Assembly: GCA_963580455.1 (NCBI GenBank) | Contig: OY756961.1 | Span: 6,739,001-6,803,000 of the forward strand | Length of the DNA stretch: 64,000 bases | Reading direction: 5' to 3' | From: Euonymus europaeus | Taxonomy: Eukaryota > Streptophyta > Magnoliopsida > Celastrales > Celastraceae | Shown here: positions 23,698-36,045 of the stretch, piece after piece | Position numbering within the stretch: the first letter of the stretch is position 1 | Layout of the letters: every line of letters starts with the position of its first letter | Position numbers and translations under genes: made by a program | Notes under the pieces: generated by a model | Told to the model about the DNA's origin: nothing | Seen by the model: only the letters and a program-made list of their open reading frames with translations | Database searches by the model: none

Positions 23698-24008
23698 TAG
23701 GGGCCGCGGTCTATGTCCGGTCCAAGTCCGAAATGACATCCGACTTGAATAGCCTGATCCAAAATTTGATAATTTGGGCTGGCCTGAAGTCCAAATTATT
23801 CTACATGATAAAAAAGTTAAAGTTCGAGTCGAAATTCACAAGTCCAAGATCCGGTCTGAAAGCCCAAATTTCTTGGGCCTAGGTAGGGCCTGAGCTCAAG
23901 AATTTGCTCGAACCCAGCTCAAAGTCTGAAGTTGATATTCGTGTTTGGGCTTAGGCCGGGCCTAAGCCTCATATTTTTCAGCCTGGCCCGGCCCGATGTC
24001 GACCCCTA
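23698..24008. mobile_element. hAT-type MITE, 311 bp
   Basis: Ends are TAGGGGCCGCGG on the left and TAGGGGTCGACATCGGG on the reverse strand at the right. Flanking 8-mers GTCGTAAA (23690-23697) and ATCGTAAA (24009-24016) match at 7 of 8 positions, the hAT target length. The interior is rich in GGGCC/GGCCC words (GGCCTGGGC, CCGGGCC), typical of this class of plant hAT MITE. It is non-coding and lies about 0.9 kb upstream of the CDI-like gene, in its likely promoter or leader region. Confidence 0.75.
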
Positions 24009-24016
24009 ATCGTAAA

Positions 24017-27000
24017 TCATATACTTATCAGTGGTCGCCGACAAATATCAACTATTGCGAAAATGGGTATCCCATCAAATTGATTTTTTTTTTCCTTTTA
24101 TCATGCACAAAATAAGCCGAATCCTCCCTACCAAAACAAGGATTCGGAGAATATAATCACCTACAAGCCACATCTGAAAATCACAATCAAATTGATTTGT
24201 ACACCCATTAAATACCCTCAAATTTTACACCATATAATTTTTTGTTAATAATTTTATAATTTTAATATATAAATAATTTATACATTTATGTTACATGCAC
24301 CCCTTTCTCACCCCCTATGATGGAAATATAAAAAATGGTTTGAATTACATGTGTCCCTAATTTTTCCATATACATCCTTTAAAATCTCAAAAAATTATAG
24401 TCTCTAAACACCTCATAACACAACCTTATTACCACTGTATCCTCCCCTCTTCTCCTCACCTTCCCTCTGCATCCTTTATTTCAAGAACTTGGTGGTCATG
24501 GATTATGAGTTCTTTTTTCTTCAATTCTCATCTTTATTTTCATATCTCATCTTTGTGATGGACGGCAAGGACAACGTCGACTTCCAATCGAAACTCAGTT
24601 GATAAGTTTCGTGGAGTAAAAAGGGCTTGGATTCCTCTGTTTTCTTGCCCTTGCGAATCTTACTGCTCGTTTGGCTTCAACCAATCGATATGCTCACAGA
24701 ATCCTTGATTTTTGGACTTGCAATGACGAGGAGAGATCAAGAGCTAGACCTGGACGATGTGAAGAAAGATGGAAAATGAAGGTGGACAAACCTTGGAGCA
24801 TGGAGATTTTTTTGTTGATTTGAAGCCACAATCCTTGAAATCTCACCACAAGAATGCTAGAAAATTAGAACCTATAAGGTGTTCGATAAAATGCCTCAAC
24901 CAAATGTACTTCTTGAGGTGTTCATTGTTTTATTTGAATAATTGGAAATAGGGTGTATTATGACTTAGAATTATTTTTAGATCAGATTTCTTACAATCGG
25001 GGTGTCAATGGAAAAATGGAGGCGTAAATAGTCCAAACCATAAAAAATAAACTTGGGACATACTTCAATCACTTTGGATTGACACAAAATCACCTCTCAA
25101 AATGTCAGGTGGTCACCATAAATAGACTTTTTAGTATATCTATAAATTTATGGTCACCATAAATTTGATTTTGGTTTGCCATTTATTGGTATTCAGCCTC
25201 TCCCGCTTTGTGATTCAGCAATAAATTATGCAATCAACTATCTCAACCATCTAGAGTTATTTAAATGATCCTAAATCTCAAATTTAAATAAAAAAAACTA
25301 AATCTTTATATGCAAAACGTTAAGAAAAACTCAATCGATTAAGTTTAATTAAGCACATGAACAAAGGCGTCGGAAGGAAACATAGACAACACTAACTGTA
25401 TATACACATCAAACTGTTTTGCATATGAAGTAGCACATGCACCTACACAAAAGGCCTACAATGAGCCCACGTAGGAATAATGAGTGAGCCTACGTAGGAA
25501 TAATGAGAGATATTGAGTAATCTTCTGTCAAACCAACCTGAGCATAGTGATTACCATGTACGTCCTCTATAATAATAGTATAATGTTGACTGGATGGTGG
25601 GGGTTGTATGAAATGATAGATATATCCAACTTTCTCAGCAGTCCGGTGCTTTTTGAGGGCGTTGCTTCATTTTTCTTCTTTTCAATTTAAACGGACATTA
25701 TACTTTGTTGGTGTCAGTCGCTTTCGTTAAGAGTTTTTTACATTTGTAGTTGTCACCGCGATTACATTGGAAGTGTAATCTGTGTTTTTTTATCGAACTT
25801 ACCAAAATCTTATCCTTTGAAGTTAATGATACAACCCAAACTACTGCAGGTTTGTTGAACCCAATCTATCAATAATTGACGTTATTTGAAGACTTGAGGA
25901 TGTATGAATTTTTATTAGAAATTAACAAATATTTATTTTTACCTAACAAAATAACGGACATTTCTTAACTGACTTAAACATCATATCATATTAGTTTCAA
26001 AGTCACTTTTAACGTCAGTTTCGATATTCTCTTTGACTTCATCCACAAATTCATTTTCTTACTTCATTTCTTCTATGATGAAATAATCTTGGCAACATTA
26101 CATTATAATATAACTCTAGTATCGGCACCCGAACCTAATCAAAAATATTTTCTTAAAAATAAACCACATGTAGATATATTAACCTGTTCGCTCGAATCGG
26201 TTGCCATGTCAAAGCAGAAGTTATGGTCCATATGCTGAGAAGAGGGCTAATAATATATTATCTAGTGGGACTTGAGAAGCTAAATAAAAAGAAATATTTG
26301 CCTTGATCTTTTATTAGGTGATAGAGTCTTTTATACTAAAAAAGAGAGAAATCATTCATCATTATTATTCTCTGGCATAAGAGACACTCAAAGAATATAT
26401 TCTCGATCTGAGATTTTCTTTGACAGAGAATATATTAAAAAAGAAACAAATAAATAAAAATGTGGGACGTGTCAATTATTTGTCTCTCCAAAGAAATAAA
26501 AACGTGTGAAGAAAGTATGTATACTGCGTGTTATATGACATAGTACACATATTATGTGATTTGATAGATATATACTCGTCTTTGACATGTGAAATCAAAT
26601 GTCAGTTTAACGTAGACTATTTCTTTTTTTTTATTTGATAGTGTAGGGGGTGTGTCATAGGGGTATGTGCACATACTTTCCTCAAATTTTGTGTTTTATA
26701 ATTGAAATATATATATTAGCCTAGTTTCATATTTATGAAACTAATTTTTTTTATAATTTATTATGATTTTTTGTGAAATAAAAGTTATAATTAAAGTGTA
26801 ATAAATCATGTTAGTTTTATTATACCACACTAGACTCTAAACCATTTAGTGTCAAGTTTTCAGTCCATAAATGAATATTATTCATATGTGATATTTTTTT
26901 GAAGATATGCGAGGGGTGATTGGATTTCCACCCCAAAAGGTAGGGTTTGTACCCCACTTTTTGCATAAAATTCTATGTAAAAATAGCTCACGTCCACATG

Positions 27001-27361
27001 AAAATGGCTCACCTTACATGTGGCATGTAAATTCCATGGGTAGCACTATTCGGGCCCCCTACCCCCTACCCCATGTCATCTCCAATATATATATATATAT
27101 TATACAGACATGACACTTAACAATTTTTTTATTGATTTTTTATTTAACTTATTTAGTATGTGTAACATGTTGGAATTGTTAATGTTCTTGACATAAGCAC
27201 AACACGTGTATTAAGTGTCACTTTTTTTTACCTTTTTTCAGTCTTATTCTTTTCTCTTTAAGTTGCCTTTGGAACACCTCATGTTGGGACGTCTACACCT
27301 CTTTCTATTTTGAGACGACCACATGTTCCATCAATCCTGCTTTATCCAGCTTGAAGTCATC
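24017..27361. other. Gene-poor AT-rich intergenic DNA
   Basis: No supported coding sequence on either strand. Small items include a 9-bp stem CCGAATCCT/AGGATTCGG at 24117-24125 and 24139-24147, a 23-bp tandem duplication at 25463-25508 (GAGCCNACGTAGGAATAATG core), and several AT-rich runs. Confidence 0.55.
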
Positions 27362-27364
27362 TAA

Positions 27365-28334
27365 GACCACCCACATCAGATACTGGATGTGGGTGCTGGA
27401 ACACTAAATTAGAGTAAAATTTTTGTCTTTTAGTGAAAAAAACCCTCACATCAGCTATGGGACTTGCAACTGGAATCTAGTGTTTTGCTACAGTGTCGCG
27501 CCAGGAGTTGCGTAGAACTGTTCATGCGCGATTGTGTTATTTTTGTTTAAAAAAATCGTTGCTCATCGTCGCCCAATGACTGCTAACCTCATCTCTCTCT
27601 GCCATAACAGTCATCGTCTTCTGAAGCTTGTCATCGTCATTCGTCACCCGGTGAAGATCGAGTGAACAGTCATCGTCATCTCCGCTTCTGCAATCATCGT
27701 CCACCAAGAATGCCCTCCACCATCTCTGCCTCTCTATGCTTCGCTGCTGGCATGCGTCTCAAAAGACATGGGTCTACTTCCTTCAACGCTGCCTCTCTGT
27801 GCTTCGCTGCTGGAACAATCATATAATACCAGTTAATTGATATATGATCACAGATTGATGAATCAATTTAGTTATCTCTGGCAACAGCTACTGATTGTAG
27901 AAGGGATTTTGGACAAAGAAGACAAAGGAGAGATGGCTCTCATAAGTCAAACAAAAGTCTTGTTATAAACTTTTAATATTCATGATCAACGGTTGAATTA
28001 AAAGTTGTACAATATTATGATAATTATTCCAAGAACCACATTTAATCACATATTTGAGCAATTATTTATTAATGTTAAATATTAGACAAATTATTTAATA
28101 TAAATATCATGTAATTATTATTTAATATGGTAAGGATTGATGTTAATAATAATAGTAAATAGATTTATTTTAAGTCAATAAAAATGATTGTAAAAATAAA
28201 TATTTAAATGATTTAGAGTATGATTTAGAGTATCTGATGTGTAGTGTTACTGTTTCAAAAACTGTAAATTTATGAAAAAGTGTTATTTTACTGGAATTAA
28301 GAGAATCTGTTAAAAGTATCTGCTGTGGATGGTC
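27365..28334. mobile_element. PIF/Harbinger (Tourist-like) non-autonomous element, 970 bp
   Basis: Terminal inverted repeats GACCACCCACATCAGATACT on the left and GACCATCCACAGCAGATACT on the right (reverse strand) match at 18 of 20 positions. They are flanked by the 3-bp target duplication TAA (27362-27364 and 28335-28337) expected for PIF/Harbinger. The interior has a CATCGTC-rich stretch and a near-repeat (CTCTCTRTGCTTCGCTGCTGG at about 27740 and 27793) but no transposase. It abuts MULE fragment E almost directly. Confidence 0.8.
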
Positions 28335-28439
28335 TAAACCTAATTCCCTGCTCCAGATTCCACTTTGCTCCTACATCAAATCCTTCCTCCTCTGTAGTTC
28401 ACGTTCATAGAGGTTCAACATACCAAACGAAGACTCTAG

Positions 28440-28822
28440 GTCATCGAAACGAACACAAGGTTGATGCAAGCCATCCAATGTAGCATGAACTACCTCCCAT
28501 CCCATATGTTGATTGCTTCCACATATAATGTGTTATTACACGTTCTTCATCCTAAATATAGTTTGACATATCTACCACCTCGTACAACCCCATCACCATT
28601 TCAGTACATTGTTATCACAATAGGACACTTAAATGGTAATCATCATGTCCAGGTTAGTTTGACGGGAAATCATCCAATGCCTCTCATATTCTTTGGGTGG
28701 GTTCACTGTAGGTATGATTGTGCAGCTACATGGGCTACTCCGTATGTGGAGCGTTTTGATGCTTATATACAGTCAGTGCGGTCTATGTTTTCTTCTGATA
28801 ATTTTGTTAATATGCTTGATTA
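28440..28822 (+). pseudogene. MULE-OTU fragment E (OTU C-terminal end)
   Basis: About 120 residues corresponding only to the end of the MULE-OTU protein: LPSHMLIASTYNVLLHVLHP, ITIGHLNGNHHVQVSLTG, then FGWVHCRYDCAATWATPYVE and FDAYIQSVRSMFSSDNFVNM before a stop at 28820-28822. It is closest in wording to copy D (WVHCRYDCAASWATPYVDRF). Everything upstream, including the transposase and the OTU Asp/Cys motif, is missing; the PIF element ends about 100 bp before. Its downstream flank (about 28890-29150) is nearly the same as that at 36590-36840 after copy C. Confidence 0.8.
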
Positions 28823-30699
28823 AATTTATGTAGTAATAAAATTTGTCCAATTTTCATGTAAGAAAATACCAATATTTTCATTCTAATATTAAATTTGGAA
28901 GTGTTTAGCACACAAGAAAAAAATACCGTTTTCCAAACCGTTTTGCCAAATAGGCTTTTGAATAAACATAAAATTCATTAAAATAGATGAAAAATATGAA
29001 TAATTCCAAATCGTTGGATGCATGCAAAGTATGTAGTATGTTATTTTCTCAACAAAAAATCTTGAGTACATTGATCAAAGTATCAAACTGTCAAAATTTT
29101 ACTAGATTTTATTTTTGTTATTTCTTTGAATTTTAAAAAAATATTCGATGAATCAAAAATCAAAAATTAAAAATTAGAGGGATTTTTTTAAAAAAATCAA
29201 AAATTATTGGGTCCCACCTACAATAAAGGGGGTTAAATATAGGGGTGATGTTAAATGAACCCTCCCCCATATCCCTACCCAAACCCTTTCTATAAATGTC
29301 TATGAAATTTCAGAAAAAATTAAGAAAGTTTTGTCTATGATTCATCGATCCGTCTATCAATATGCAATAAGCTAAACCTATTTTTTTAGCCTTTTCAGCA
29401 ATAGGGTCCTCTCTCTCTCCCTCTCTCTCTCCATATTTCTTTGTCTCTTTGTCCCTTTTCTCTCTCTTCTCACTTCCATATTTGAACATTTTATGTTTTG
29501 GCAAAATATGCTTTATGCACTGGTGAGTAACTTGAGTTGATATATGCCCAAGTTTCTTGGACAAGGTTATTGCATCTGATTATATTTTGTTTATTGCTTA
29601 ACAAAGTCCTTTGTTTCAAAACAAGTTTTGACAACACCTTCAACAATTATCATTTTTGGTAGAGAATATCAATAATTTTACATTTGACATTCGTATCATT
29701 ATTTTACTCAAATATGAACCTATATCCTCAACAAATTTAACTCACTCAAAACATTGATGCAGCAAATGAAGTTCTTTTTCTACACCAGCACCATATCACT
29801 CTTTTCTTAATTGAAACATCTTTTACTCAGTGACATTCCCTAGAGTATAAAAGAAAAGGAATTCAAAAGTTGGGGTCCCCGTATATGCAAATAGATTCTC
29901 CTCAATTTTGGTATGTTTACATGGATTCTTCCTTTATGCAAGAAGTTATTTCTTGGAAAAAAAATCTTGTTTGCCTCTGCTTGATTTTAGTTAATGAAAA
30001 TGACTTTTTTTTTTGCCCAATCGGACATTGTTGCCACTGTGAAGAGACTTGTTCGACTTGGGCGATATAAATGTTGTTTAGTTTATAGTTAGCCTCTAAT
30101 TATTAAACATCTGAGTTCCATGTATAGATAAGAATATATAGGTAGGGCACTAATTTATGGTCAAAATGGTTGATTTTAGGGTACGTTTATTGTGGACATC
30201 ATAAACTCTATGCTTTAATATTGCCTTTCAGTTTCCTTTTCCTAGTCAAATTGCATTGCCAAATACATACATGTTATCAACACAATATAATTTTGACTTA
30301 AAAAACACTAGCATATGACCACCAATATTTGTTTTGCCATTTTTATAATGTTAGGCAACTAGATGCAGTGACTTGAGCTTGAACTATTAAAATGGAAGTT
30401 AAAGATGAAATTCTCATTTTCGACAAGTTAAATGTTAATTGGATATTTACTAATAGTAAAGACGAATTATTCATGTATGTTTTGTTATCCTTAACATACA
30501 ATTTTGTGACAATAATTATTGAGATGGGCAGAGAGAGACCCAACAGTTTCACTCGCCAACTGTTAAATGAATCATATACTTAGCTTCCACTCGCCAACAG
30601 TTTCAATCAAACAAGTTAGTGTTTATATTAGCGTTTAGAAGGAATTTCCGCTACGTTAGTGATTGAGTGCATACTAATATTAAATTTTAATATTTTCAG
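28823..30699. repeat. Flanking DNA shared between MULE copies (upstream of copy B)
   Basis: Non-coding. 28890-29150 matches 36590-36840, and 29788-30699 matches about 34084-34993 with scattered changes and small indels, ending at the acceptor of the conserved 102-bp exon in both copies. A pyrimidine-rich run (TCTC) lies at about 29410-29470. These matches show that blocks larger than the coding region were duplicated. Confidence 0.75.
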
Positions 30700-33513
30700 G
30701 ATGACTTCTTCACATACGAAATGAAGCAAGAAGACGATCTTGTGGTTGAATTTGAGAAGAACATCACAATCGACGTTCAAAGCGAATTTGAAACCGATAT
30801 GGTATGATTTTCAAGTCAATTAATATTCACATGTTGTTGTGTTTCGTTGAAATAAAAATTCATTAATTTCTAATAATAATTAATACATTATAAGGTGTTC
30901 AAATCATGTCAATCGTTGATCGATTAGGTTTAACATATCAGACACAATTTGGGATATATCATCATCATCAAAAGATCAGATATTGGTGGATTTGATGAAA
31001 AATACATATTACAATTCAAATGTGATCGATGTAGTAACTACCAAAGAAAAAAAACTATCAACAAAGGTAACTGACACTAAAAAAATCGGATGTCCGTTCA
31101 AGTTGAAAGGAAGAAAAATGAAGCAAGATGATGATTGGATGATCGAAATAGTGTGTTCAATGCATAACCATGCTCTTACATCATATATAGAGGGACATCC
31201 ATACCCTGACCGACTTTCTAAATCTGAAATACAATTGATGATAGACATGTCTGCTCAAAATGCAAAGCCATGGGACATATTGATAGAGTTGAAGAAACGA
31301 GATCCGAACAACGTGTTAACCATCCAAACTATATACAATGAACGGTTAAAACACTAGACTGCAAAGAAAGCGGGTAAATCACAGATGCAGGATGTGATGT
31401 CATTATTATATGACCATGCATACTTTTTCGACACTTGGGCAAATAGTATAACCAATGAGCTTGAAGATTTATTTTTTGCACATCCAGGATCATTACATAA
31501 ATTTTGTGCATTTTTGAACGTGTTATTGATGAATGCGACATATAAAAATAACATATACGGATTGCCTCTCCTTGAAATTGTCGATGTGACTTCAACGAGA
31601 TAGACATTCTGCATAGCATTCACATACTTACACTCAGAAAAAGAGCCCAATTATACTTAGGCACTGGAATGTCTGAGATCAGCAATGCAGAGGTGTACTG
31701 AAACACAAGTGATTATAACGGACAGAGAATTGGGGCTAATGAAAGTGTGCGCTCATTTTTTTTCAGATGCTATGAAACTACTTTGTAGATGGCACATCTA
31801 CCAAAGTATTTTGACCAGATGCAAACCATCAATACAAGATAAGAGAGCTTGGGATGCGTTTCACTACATATGGACTACGGTGCTTGAATATGAAAATGAG
31901 AGCATCTACGTTAGTAATTTGGCACGCGTAGAGGTAGTCTTACAGAAGTCTCAACTGTGGTTAATTATCTTAGAAGTGTTTTGCTGACACTGTATAAAGA
32001 GATGTTTGTATCTGCCTAGACTAATAGATATATGCATTACGAAAATTAAATGACTAACAGAGTCGAAAGTCAGCATGCTAAGCTAAAACGCTATTTGTGC
32101 TCTTCAAAGTGAGACTTGGAGAGATCTGTGGCGTGGATTTATTTAGTCATCTAATCTCAGAACACCACTATCAAAGCTAGCATTGAGAGAAGCAGATCCA
32201 TTATACAACACCATTTCAATATACCACTCTTTCGGAATTTATATGGCTTTGTTTTAATAGAGGCATTGCATCTTATCTTGACGAAATTTGAGCGATATAA
32301 AAAAAATTCGAGGGGCTTTCCTACAATTGCGGATGTGAACTTCATAAGAATTATGGACTACCTTGTGCTCACGAACAAGCTATACTTGTGAGCGAAGGTC
32401 GCCCTATACCGCTTGAAGTCATTGATAAATTTTGGAGGAAGCCTGATTCATTCCCATCGGAGCCCCTAAAAGATGATGACATCGACTGTAGTGCCAATGT
32501 ACAGATGTTTACAAAAAATTCAAACAGTAGACGAGACCTGTTAAAGTAAGTTGGCTAAGAAAGTTGAGGGAGATAATCACACCTTCAAAAAATTCCCTTC
32601 GTCAACCATCTTTGAAGATGAACACTCAAGGGCGTCCCAATACAAAGAAAAAAAATAGCCATCTCCATCTGCCCTAATCCTGCTGCATCCGAGTTTGTTG
32701 AGAGAGATTTTGTTCATCATCGTGAACTTAGCAGGCATAGTACCTCATCTAAGCCCTCTAATTCGAATATATTTGAGCATAATTTTTTCCGCTCTCATGA
32801 GACATCGAGACACAGTTGGTTGTCAATTTACAATACTGAATCTCTGTCTACGCAAATGAGTACAGGGCCAAGGAAGGTAAACTACTCTATTCCTATCTAT
32901 ATTGATCAGTTTCCAACTATACTGCATCATTATATTTGGGAGATACAAGACTTAAGAGCTAATGAAAATAGCAGTTTCCTGTTGATAGCAGTGGCTGTTG
33001 GTCTATGGGAAGATGAATGCTCTAATGTCCGGTATAACTTAATGGCAGAGTTAGACACATTTTGGGCGAAATATGTTCAAATACTTGGCGGTGAAGAGAG
33101 GGCATATATTGTAAGACACTCACTGAACTTTTCTCAAAATGATGTTCAAGTACCAGTTGAGCACTGGATGGTAATGCCAGACATGGGATTGTTGATAGCA
33201 ACTATTTAATGTGATATTACATGTTCTTCATCATCAAAAAAGCTGGATATATTTACTACTTCGTACAATCCCCCCATCACCATGTCAGCACTACATTATC
33301 ACTATAGGGCACGTAAATGGTAATCACTACTATGTCCAGGTTGGTTTGATCGGAGATTACCCAATGCCTCCTATTACGCTTCAGTGGGTTCACTGTAAAC
33401 ATGTTTGTGCAGCTGCATGGGCTACTCCGTATGTAGAGCGGTTTGATGCATATGTGCAGTCAATATGATCCATGTTTCCTTTTGACCCCTTTATTCATGT
33501 GCTTGATGATTAA
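30700..33513 (+). pseudogene. MULE transposase-OTU fusion gene, copy B
   Basis: The fullest member of the cluster. A 102-bp exon (30700-30801, acceptor CAG, donor GTATG) is followed by a long exon from 30895. FAR1-type region: VCSMHNHALTSYIEGHPYPD near 31155-31215. Transposase: LLMNATYKNNIYGLPLLEIV (first catalytic Asp changed to Asn), VIITDRELGLMK and LLCRWHIYQSILT near 31710-31820; NRVESQHAKLKRYL near 32055. SWIM zinc finger: C-x-C then LPCAHEQ at 32328-32372, giving the CxC...CxH ligands. Then a linker ending in a stop near 32550, and an OTU-like domain, 32820-33513 (HWMVMPDMGLLIAT; FDAYVQSI). The OTU motif reads ANENSSF, so the catalytic Asp and Cys (the latter now AGC at 32970-32972) are both lost. 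Several stops and frameshifts (31357, 31600, 31660, 33209) make it a pseudogene. Confidence 0.87.
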
Positions 33514-34993
33514 TTTTACATGCATGCATAATTTATTATGAATTTGTACTAGAGAAGGAAGAAGAAAAATTATTGAAACAAGAAGTGTGGGAAATTTTAT
33601 TACATATCATTTACATACATATATATATAACACGAGTAACAAAAATGTGCTCTATCTTTTTTTTTTAACAAAAATGCAGTTTTTTGAATTAAAAGTAAAT
33701 TTTCTTCTGACAAAAGGGTGACAGTTATTATTACTATTGAGACATGCTCCATGTATTTTTTTTTGCAGACGGTACATCTAGGGAAGGGGGGTTCACAATA
33801 GGTATGAGTTCATTTAAAAAAAATCCCTAAATATAGGGGGTTGATTTATCGTTTGGCAAATTCCATTTTGCACAAAATTTTCACTCACTTTTTGCATGAA
33901 GTTCTATGCACCATGCATTGAAATTGCACGCTTTAGCTCTTGAATGAACCTTCTTGTTATGTCAAAGTAGTTGTAGCAACAACAATTCTCAAGATGGCTA
34001 GAATCCATTAAGGTTGAGCCCTCTAATACTCTTCTCTAGCTTTCCATAATCCACGAATGAAAACCAAGAGCTCTAACCCATTACCATATCACTCTTTTCT
34101 TAATTGGAACATCCTTCACTCAGTGACATTCCCTCGAGTATAGAAGAAAAGGAGTTCAAAAGCCAGGGTCCTCGTATATGCAAATAGCTCCACCTCAATT
34201 TTTGTATGTTTATATAGATTCTTCCTTTATGCAAGAATTTATTTTTTGGAAAAAAAATCTTGCTTGCCTCTGCTTGATTTTAGTTAATAAAAATGATTTT
34301 TTTTGCCCAATCTGACATTTTTGCCACTGTGAAGAGACTTGTTCGACTTGGGCGCTATATATGTTGTTTATTTTATAGTTAGCCTCTAATTATTAAACAT
34401 CTGAGTTCCATGTATAGATAAGAATATATAGGTAGGGAATTAATTTATGGTTAGGGTACATTTGGTGTGGACATCATAAACTCTACGCTTCAATATTGAC
34501 TATCAGTTTTCTTTTTCTAGTCAAACCACATTGCCAAATACATACATGTTATCAACACAGTATAATTTTGACTTAGAAAAAAACTAGCATATGACCACCA
34601 ACATTTGTTTTGCCATTTTTATAATGTTAGGGCACTAGATGCAGTGGCTCGAGCTCGAACTATTAATATGGAAGTTAAAGAAGAAATTCTTATTTTTGAA
34701 AACTTAAATGTTAATTGGATATTTACTAATAGTAAAGACAAATTATTCATGTATGTTTTGTTATCCTAAACATACAATTTCGTGACAACAATTATTGAGA
34801 TAGGCAAAGAGAAACCCAATTGAGGTGCCCAGAGTCGATCAAAGAGACAAAATCAATTAAATGGACAATATATTTAGCTTTCACTCACCAACCATTTCAA
34901 TGAAATAGGTTAGTACTTATATTAATGTTTAGAAGGTATTTCCTTTAAGTTAGTGATTGCGTAGATACTAACGTTAAATTTTACTATTTTCAG
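33514..34993. repeat. Spacer between MULE copies B and C, itself duplicated
   Basis: Non-coding. 33520-33890 (3' flank of B) matches about 36050-36460 (3' flank of C). 33890-34080 matches 41945-42140 (upstream of fragment F). 34084-34993 matches 29788-30699 (upstream of B). Reading these together, each gene copy carries its own 5' and 3' flank, and the spacer is a junction between two repeat units. Confidence 0.75.
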
Positions 34994-36045
34994 GATGACT
35001 TCTTCACATACGAAATGAGACAAGAAGATGATCTTGTGGTTGAATTGGAGGAGAACATCAAAGCCGACGTTCAAAGCGAATTTGAAACCGATATGGTATG
35101 ATGTCCAAGTATTTTAATATATCTGTGTTTTTGTGTTCCGTTCAAATAAATATTCATTAATTTCTAATAATAATTAATGCATTATAAGGTGTTCAAATCA
35201 CGTCAATCATTGATCGATTGAGTTCAACATACCAGATGCAATTTGCGATATATTATCATCATCAAAAGATCAAATATTGGTGTGTTCGATAAAAAATACA
35301 TATTACAATTCAAATGTGATCGTGGTGATAACTACCAAAGCAAAAAACTATCAACAAAGACAACTGACATTAAAAAAAAATTGGATGTTCGTTCAAGTTG
35401 AAAGGAAGGAAAATGAAGCAAGACGATGATTGGATGAACGAAATAGTGTGTTCAATGCATAACCATGCTCCTGCATCCTTATATTATGGAGGTACAAGAA
35501 GTAAGAGCTGATGAAAATCGCAGCTCTCGGTCGATAACTGTGGTTGTTGGTCTTGGTGAAGATGAATAGATTAATGTTCAGTATAACTTGATGGCAGAGT
35601 TGGACACATTTTGGGGGCAGTATGTTCAAAAACTTGTCGGTGAAAAGAAGGATATAGTGTAAGATACTCACTGAACTTCTATTAAAATGATGTTCAAGCA
35701 CCAATTGAGCACTGGATGGTAATGTCAGACATAGGATTGTTGATTGCATATGCATATAATGTGATATTACATGTTCTTCATCATCAAGAAAGCGGAACAT
35801 ATTTACCACTTCGTACAGTCTCTCCAGCACCATGCTAGCACTACGCTATCACTATAGGGCACGTAAATGGTAATCACTATATCCAGGTTGGTTTGATCAA
35901 AAATTACTCAATGCCTCATATTACGCTTCAGTGGGTTCACTGTAGACATGTTTGTGCAGCTGCATGGGTTACTTCGTATGCAGAGTGTAGTCAATGCAAT
36001 CTATGTTTCCTTCCAACCCCTTTTATTCATGTGCTTGATGATTAA
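34994..36045 (+). pseudogene. MULE-OTU copy C with the transposase deleted
   Basis: Begins with the same 102-bp exon (34994-35095) and the start of the FAR1 exon at 35189, reading to VCSMHNHAPAS-like wording near 35445-35475. The sequence then jumps directly to the OTU part (EVRADENRSSRSITVVVGLG near 35495). Compared with copy B about 1.7 kb has been removed, covering the rest of FAR1, the whole MULE transposase and the SWIM finger. The junction lies at a GCATC-type microhomology near 35473-35478. The OTU motif is DENR where family OTU domains have D-G-N-C, so the catalytic Cys codon is now CGC (35519-35521). Stops and frameshifts follow. The stop matching copy B is TAA at 36043-36045. Confidence 0.85.
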
